This document shows positions 62,101 to 64,000 of a stretch of DNA of 64,000 nt, in pieces; the first letter of the stretch is position 1; the number at the start of each line of letters is the position of its first letter. The stretch covers positions 528,811-592,810 of the forward strand of contig UYJD01000005.1 in assembly GCA_900618795.1 (NCBI GenBank), in the 5' to 3' direction. Source of the stretch: Cyanodermella asteris. Lineage: Eukaryota > Ascomycota > Lecanoromycetes > Ostropales > Stictidaceae. A program made the position numbers and the translations under genes. The notes beneath the pieces were generated by a model. It was not told the origin of the DNA, ran no database searches, and saw only the letters and a list, made by a program, of their open reading frames with translations.

Positions 62101-64000
62101 ACGAGTGGTCGCATAAGATAGCTCAGATGCGGAAGCAGGTTGCTAAGTCTGGCGGGAACCGTCAAGCAAAGCTCAACGTACAGGTGCTTCTCGTTGGCTT
62201 TGCGCGCTGCAAGCAACAGGCTGTTGAGCACATCCAAGAGCATCTCCAATAGAGGGAGAATCTCCTTGTATAATGCTTCAAATCGACCTCCACCAATACT
62301 CCTGAACAATGACCGGAGCAGGTAGAAATAGTTTAGCGGTTCGTCTGCGTTGGTGGAAAGCTGTATTGATTTGATAATCAGGTTCGTAACATGTGGCTGG
62401 AGAACCTGCTCATTCTGAGAGGAGAACAGTGTCACAGCCATGAAGGAGAGCTTGAACAGTCGCAGCAATATGCTCGATTTCCGTATGTCGCTCGTTCCCA
62501 CTTCCTCAATCTTCCCGGTCAGGAATTGGAGTAGCATACCAGCAAAACTGGGACTGGTAGCTTCGCTCGCCAGAAAGAACTGGGGGATGTGCAAAAGCGT
62601 TGTATGATGAAACATGAGCTCATAGAGATGAGGAATCTCACGTGTGAAGACCTCTTGGAAAGTCGCAGGATCAATCAGATGAAAAACTGTCGCAAAGGTC
62701 TCCAGCAGCTCTTTCTCTTCTTTACTGCTTTGCATCATATACGTGTTCGCCCAATACTCGACCGGCGAGGTGTAGTTCGACTCTGCCGGCGGTGGTTCCA
62801 TCGAGTAATATCTGAAAACTCTGGATCCTTCTCTGAATAGACGCGTGATGGCTTCGACCTCCTCTGCGTTGTAGCCAAAAGAAGCTTCATTCCAGTTTGA
62901 TGGAGCAATTTCTGGGCTGACAGTCAGACCTTCGGGGTTGGTGAGCTTGAGCCGATAGAACAAATTCTTGAGTCCTGTCATCAGGTTCTTGAACAGGAAC
63001 TTGTTGTCGTCGACAGGTGTTAAAGTCGGGTCACGAGGTATTGAAGTTTTTATTGGAGTAGCAAAGAAAATGTCTGTATCGTCCCAATCCGGCGGAGTAG
63101 ACAAATCAGCAAGGTGGTCCTCCTTGACGACAGTCGTGTTAGGCTGTCCACCTTTCTTCGACAGCTTGACGGCGTTGTCGTATTCACGATTCATCATCTC
63201 GAACTTGTCTGAGATTGCTTGCAGTATCATTACAAGAAAATGGCGGCCAGAAACCTTGTCCTCTAGTTGGGCGATGGAATCGGCCATGTTGAGCAGGAGC
63301 TTCGCGCTCATGGTTTGGAAGCTTGTGCCAGGGAAGTCGTCTAACATGTGCCTTGAAAAAAGCTCTATGGTTCGCTGGACCTGCGCCGGCTTGAGCTTGT
63401 CTCTGACGTGGTGAATCAGATCTGCCAGCATACTGTATGCCAAAGGCCGCATCGTCTCGTGTACGGTAAGACCATCCCCAAGCAGAGTACGCTCGTTGAG
63501 CAAGTCATCGACCTTGCGAATGAAGATTCCTCGGAAGTTGAAATTGACAACATGCCTGATGCCGACGAGGAGCTCTTTCCGGGTTGCGGACTTGTCCTCT
63601 GGGCAGTCCTTCAGTAACCGAACGCATATATCGGGTAATGAATCGAGGAAATCCTCGAATTGCTTGGTGTAGATACGTAGCAAGTAGGCAAGAAAGCTCA
63701 TCGTCTTGACTTGGGCTGTGACAAATTCCCCAAATGCGGCTTTGTTCTTGATTTCTTTGCAAACACCCGACTGGATGTCGTCACGCTTTGCTGCCTCCTC
63801 GTGTGCATCTCGCTGGGGCCCTGCCTGTGTCAAAAGCATCTCCTTGATCAGAGGAATGAAGTCCTTGATGCAGTTGGGTGCAAGCTGTTTGTGGGCCTGA
63901 AACAACGAGACGACAATAATGGGACACTCAGCCAGGACCTTGAAAGACTGCATACCGCGTGGAAGCTGCCGGTTTTGATTGTCGGACCCCGTCTCAGCTG
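53133..64000 (-). CDS. tra1: TRA1, PIKK-family pseudokinase of SAGA and NuA4 (5' part missing)
   Basis: Scaffold that binds transcription activators and brings the SAGA and NuA4 acetyltransferase complexes to promoters. About 3,620 codons are open without an intron, and the frame continues off the right edge through AETGSDNQNRQLPRG, so the N-terminus lies outside. Typical segments: MQSFKVLAECPIIVV near the visible start, HEAT repeats over most of the length, a FAT domain up to about visible residue 2990, a low-complexity linker (about 3000-3085, K/Q/S/T-rich), and a PI3K-like domain from about 3250 with LPNVDLVRNVGLSHRRVKIRG. The kinase-like part lacks HRD and DFG residues (MSYIMFMTNRTPQKLSIAHDSG), as known for Tra1/TRRAP. 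It ends MDALFMPYL. Such a long single exon contrasts with the intron-rich neighbours. Confidence 0.98.
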   Translation of the reverse strand, partial: AETGSDNQNRQLPRGMQSFKVLAECPIIVVSLFQAHKQLAPNCIKDFIPLIKEMLLTQAGPQRDAHEEAAKRDDIQSGVCKEIKNKAAFGEFVTAQVKTMSFLAYLLRIYTKQFEDFLDSLPDICVRLLKDCPEDKSATRKELLVGIRHVVNFNFRGIFIRKVDDLLNERTLLGDGLTVHETMRPLAYSMLADLIHHVRDKLKPAQVQRTIELFSRHMLDDFPGTSFQTMSAKLLLNMADSIAQLEDKVSGRHFLVMILQAISDKFEMMNREYDNAVKLSKKGGQPNTTVVKEDHLADLSTPPDWDDTDIFFATPIKTSIPRDPTLTPVDDNKFLFKNLMTGLKNLFYRLKLTNPEGLTVSPEIAPSNWNEASFGYNAEEVEAITRLFREGSRVFRYYSMEPPPAESNYTSPVEYWANTYMMQSSKEEKELLETFATVFHLIDPATFQEVFTREIPHLYELMFHHTTLLHIPQFFLASEATSPSFAGMLLQFLTGKIEEVGTSDIRKSSILLRLFKLSFMAVTLFSSQNEQVLQPHVTNLIIKSIQLSTNADEPLNYFYLLRSLFRSIGGGRFEALYKEILPLLEMLLDVLNSLLLAARKANEKHLYVELCLTVPARLSNLLPHLSYLMRPLVVALRADSDLVGQGLRTLELCVDNLTAEYLDPIMAPVIDELMQALWDHLKPAPYNHFHSHTTLRILGKLGGRNRKFLTGPPKLEPRSYADDESSFDVRLIGATKARAFPLRIGIDLAIEKLEEVPKGDAKKKNDTFYKQQAFHLICSQLKIHIGFDQLPDDLAQSVRLQANDMVEGNFDAATDIMDRSDRDMSVPKKLAEEQTVKKLLKAAVLSTTLDAVKEAAQKFLESLLQRFVLLELGRAMATYKRLQKPFILKVGEGPICVDSRILADVIVDLLAHETPEVREAGLQVIQRCFDITGIIIGSTAQVAKLPFFTHLMRVFCHSCYEEDWHQKAGGHLGIQYLATEIDLGDGFVQEKQTEIVRALMFLIKDIPLDLPKSTRMEALETLKYVLKRCNKQAKLSDLESNSTKLHQLCGSFANDLSHQVKPVREASKAAIAVLAETIGVQVWEIVKHIKDRLLIPIYNKPLRALQFPVQCGYIDAVTYCLELQHSVVEYNQSFNRLLEETLALTDQEDDKLTAKPNEFRTAENILNCRVSSLRLMSLALSLPELKETAQQALWNRIITVFFKSLYSSAKEVSDAANTGLKRVLAQNSKLPKDLLQQGLRPILMTLQMPEKITLGALEGLQRLLQLLTNYFKAEIGDRLVSFMGKHADPEALLKTSFGLIEQDQSMKIVIATLEVFHLLPQAADGMLPKLTMRVMDFENKLRRTLDSPFRPPLYKFFSKYPQQTWQLFSNKLGDPRFARFFCQAIASPLCVAVSKQVSGDVEGLLKATFASENGNDMTAIAGINIVAILVRQTKDWLLDKPALRAAFVKAGRSLHTKEKNHTLAANLRLAARQAGERVIDTLIAYLEAKQDDVAFLFETIAAITTDELQMNQSFKHFLYETIIRNDSIDLQRTIILRCLDSYHDPTVKPKTKTYLFHNLINPMFAYDVQRHWDQENKMSDDGDGEAKHLIDATMISSIDEKLWKASVAATSGETNPGQVDQSKLEALQMSAFLVKYRRALINELNESTPNNKLTTNISKFVWHHTQSEDTITKYAAFVVFAFLVAQFQSHHKLVTIVYHGLLRAHQNEGRALVIQALDLMVPVLPDRLPKNEREKVPQWARLPKRAIVEDSSNLQQLISVLQFFIRHADMFYEYRDQYISQFLPALPKIAQPPSTSNDNRKLVLNVIEMIKNWEERKLNNKGGRKRLLDGSPKGNSPPKPATASSADEYKIPTSMRANTIKYLAQLMSTSVERYPVPAAEYKNATLAGSAAPTVPMATNETCKKAFGLFYDLLTPGMWSDLDVDLFPRMTEQILASDKTDKGDDKTVTAVINTLQLVRYILNTKSDQWIQGQMPSIEKILEKALKSENMEIQDCLHNRNEEMDGHRNVRPLLLRVIEAIPEEKAGEDEMEVETAGTSFIKRLSAIAKETLESGNLVSGVNILWTLSKARPEMIDQHASALVKVLLNKLQKDHTHWTTLQLQAQQHQLSRTINPDATYDPVAAEVTVQLIHRSIDVCELRMAQLGDQRRPFLSVLATIVERSINKELCEKIISMIEHWIFTSKENETFPTTKEKTAVLHKMCTFEQRSDPALLHKFLDLVIRIYEDPKITRTELTVRLEHAFLIGTRAEDVTVRNRFMTIFDKSLTRTASARLLYVLTSQNWDPIADRFWLSQAMQLMFGAVDMNSPASLHADDVKMMQLTELYAPGDSRRDDVMLDEKFEQLMASHRRFNASLGDVRLRDCLEPLCQLQHLDGKVAADLWSAVFPIFWAVLNREDRGDLEKGLVLLLTKEYNQKQIDKRPNPVQALLDGAVRVQPRIKIPSHVMKFVSRTYDAWYPALAYMEEAAINPIIDTPMVRESNLDALLEMYTTLSEDDLYYGTWRRRCKFVETNAALSYEQNGMWDKAMNLYEQAQIKARTASIPFSEGEYMLWEDHWVICAQKMQQWDILSDFAKHENFNDLLLEASFRNIELWQNTENLESINHVIKGVSDAATPRRSFFAAFMSLLKFNDRQETSTDFHRACDEAMQLSIRKWHQLPRRITSSHIPILQGFQQLVELHDAQNICSSLHNTRADNLDTKSQELKMLLGSWRDRLPNVWDDINAWQDLVTWRQHIFQLINKTYLTLIPQTTGSNQSQSFAYRGFHETAWIINRFAHVARKHRMPDVCINQLSKIYTLPNIEIQEAFLKLREQAKCHYQNPNELNNGLDVINNTNLNYFANPQKAEFYTLRGMFLAKLGQMDEANEAYGTALYYDIRLPKAWAEWGHYNDAAFKANPDDFQLGAAAVSCYLEAASLWKNAKSRKLLSRVLWLLSIDNAEGRIARAFEDFKGDQPLWYWVTFIPQLLTSLSHREARISRSILVRIAKLYPQALFFLLRTNREDMLSIKKTAEEKERQAKAKQQQSPKIPKTETGTEVSSSSQNGSRPATANADKMDTTTASNGTNTPAKEAEGHARTQSNGANGQPKEEEKTPQAKKPWEYSEEITQVLKTAFPLLALTMETMVDQIAKNFKCPPDEDAYRLIVALLNDGLSYVSRVAAAYARDSKLPSATEANIKRFAETILPSHIRGAFEQDFVSKKPTMFEYIHKLRKWRDKFEEKLDRRPQHQNLESLSAQLSEFRYHRLDEVEVPGQYLLHRDKNQDFVRIERFLPNVDLVRNVGLSHRRVKIRGSDGSIHSFAVHHPAARHCRREERVTQLFRVFNSSLAKRKEARRRNLQFYLPLMIPLAPSIRLVQEDAQSVSLQGVYEDHCRRHGLDKDEPILFTMEKMRSVSDSLRNNAKMLENLQGLRLEAFTAVQQKLVPKDIALNYFQSIYPSFGDFWLFRRQFTYSYAALTFMSYIMFMTNRTPQKLSIAHDSGHVWGTEILPTMSNKAIFHNSEPVPFRYTPNLQTLVGIINSEGILGPAIMAIARSLTEPEFALEQHLSVFVRDEIHFYLLQQRKDALDSQVREAVQTGSDVIVKRARAFAEAPDSSSDLPAHQTAIDKISEATSPMRLSQMDALFMPYL

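Overview
The window is nuclear DNA of a filamentous ascomycete (Pezizomycotina; Dothideomycetes is my guess from gene content, not proven). Genes are spread on both strands with no operons. Introns are mostly 47-59 nt with GT-AG ends and CTAAC/CTGAC-like branch sites. The proteins are typical of the group: HapX, an AA11 chitin LPMO, DUF3292, DUF3433, SUR7/PalI and TRA1. Two assembly gaps (17551-17705 and 31761-32364) both lie inside copies of the same LTR element.

Layout. 1-14 kb: a degenerate 12-bp repeat array, glycogen synthase (-), a DUF3292 membrane protein (-), a SUR7/PalI protein (+), a CRAL-TRIO lipid-transfer protein (-) and an NmrA-like protein (-). 14-19.4 kb: a gene-poor stretch holding a short LTR element flanked by a 5-bp duplication. 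19.5-28 kb: AA11 LPMO (+), a candidate small secreted protein (-), glucosidase II alpha (-) divergent from nucleoside diphosphate kinase (+), and a mitochondrial DUF1279 protein (-). 28.6-40.4 kb: a DUF3433 membrane protein interrupted by a second LTR insertion, a strong 28-bp-arm hairpin, a secreted L-amino-acid oxidase-like flavoprotein (+), a single-pass membrane protein (-) and ER class I mannosidase (+). 40.9-46.6 kb: a decayed S53 peptidase (-), a cysteine-rich membrane glycoprotein (-) and the iron regulator HapX (-). 46.6-49.9 kb: two more 12-bp arrays and an intron-containing tRNA with an AGC anticodon. 49.9-64 kb: a Baeyer-Villiger-type monooxygenase (-) and the giant TRA1 gene (-), which runs off the right edge.

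How the genes relate. Glucosidase II alpha and ER mannosidase I act one after the other in N-glycan trimming, but they are 12 kb apart and show no sign of joint control. The hapX upstream region carries an exact match to the SreA-type GATA site, which fits the known HapX/SreA iron circuit. The other neighbours look functionally unrelated. The most unusual items are the paired LTR insertions with readable target duplications (one splitting a host gene whose coding phase agrees on both sides), the dispersed 12-bp-period repeat family with one copy open as a tetrapeptide-repeat ORF, the tRNA gene with an imperfect acceptor stem, and the decaying S53 peptidase.
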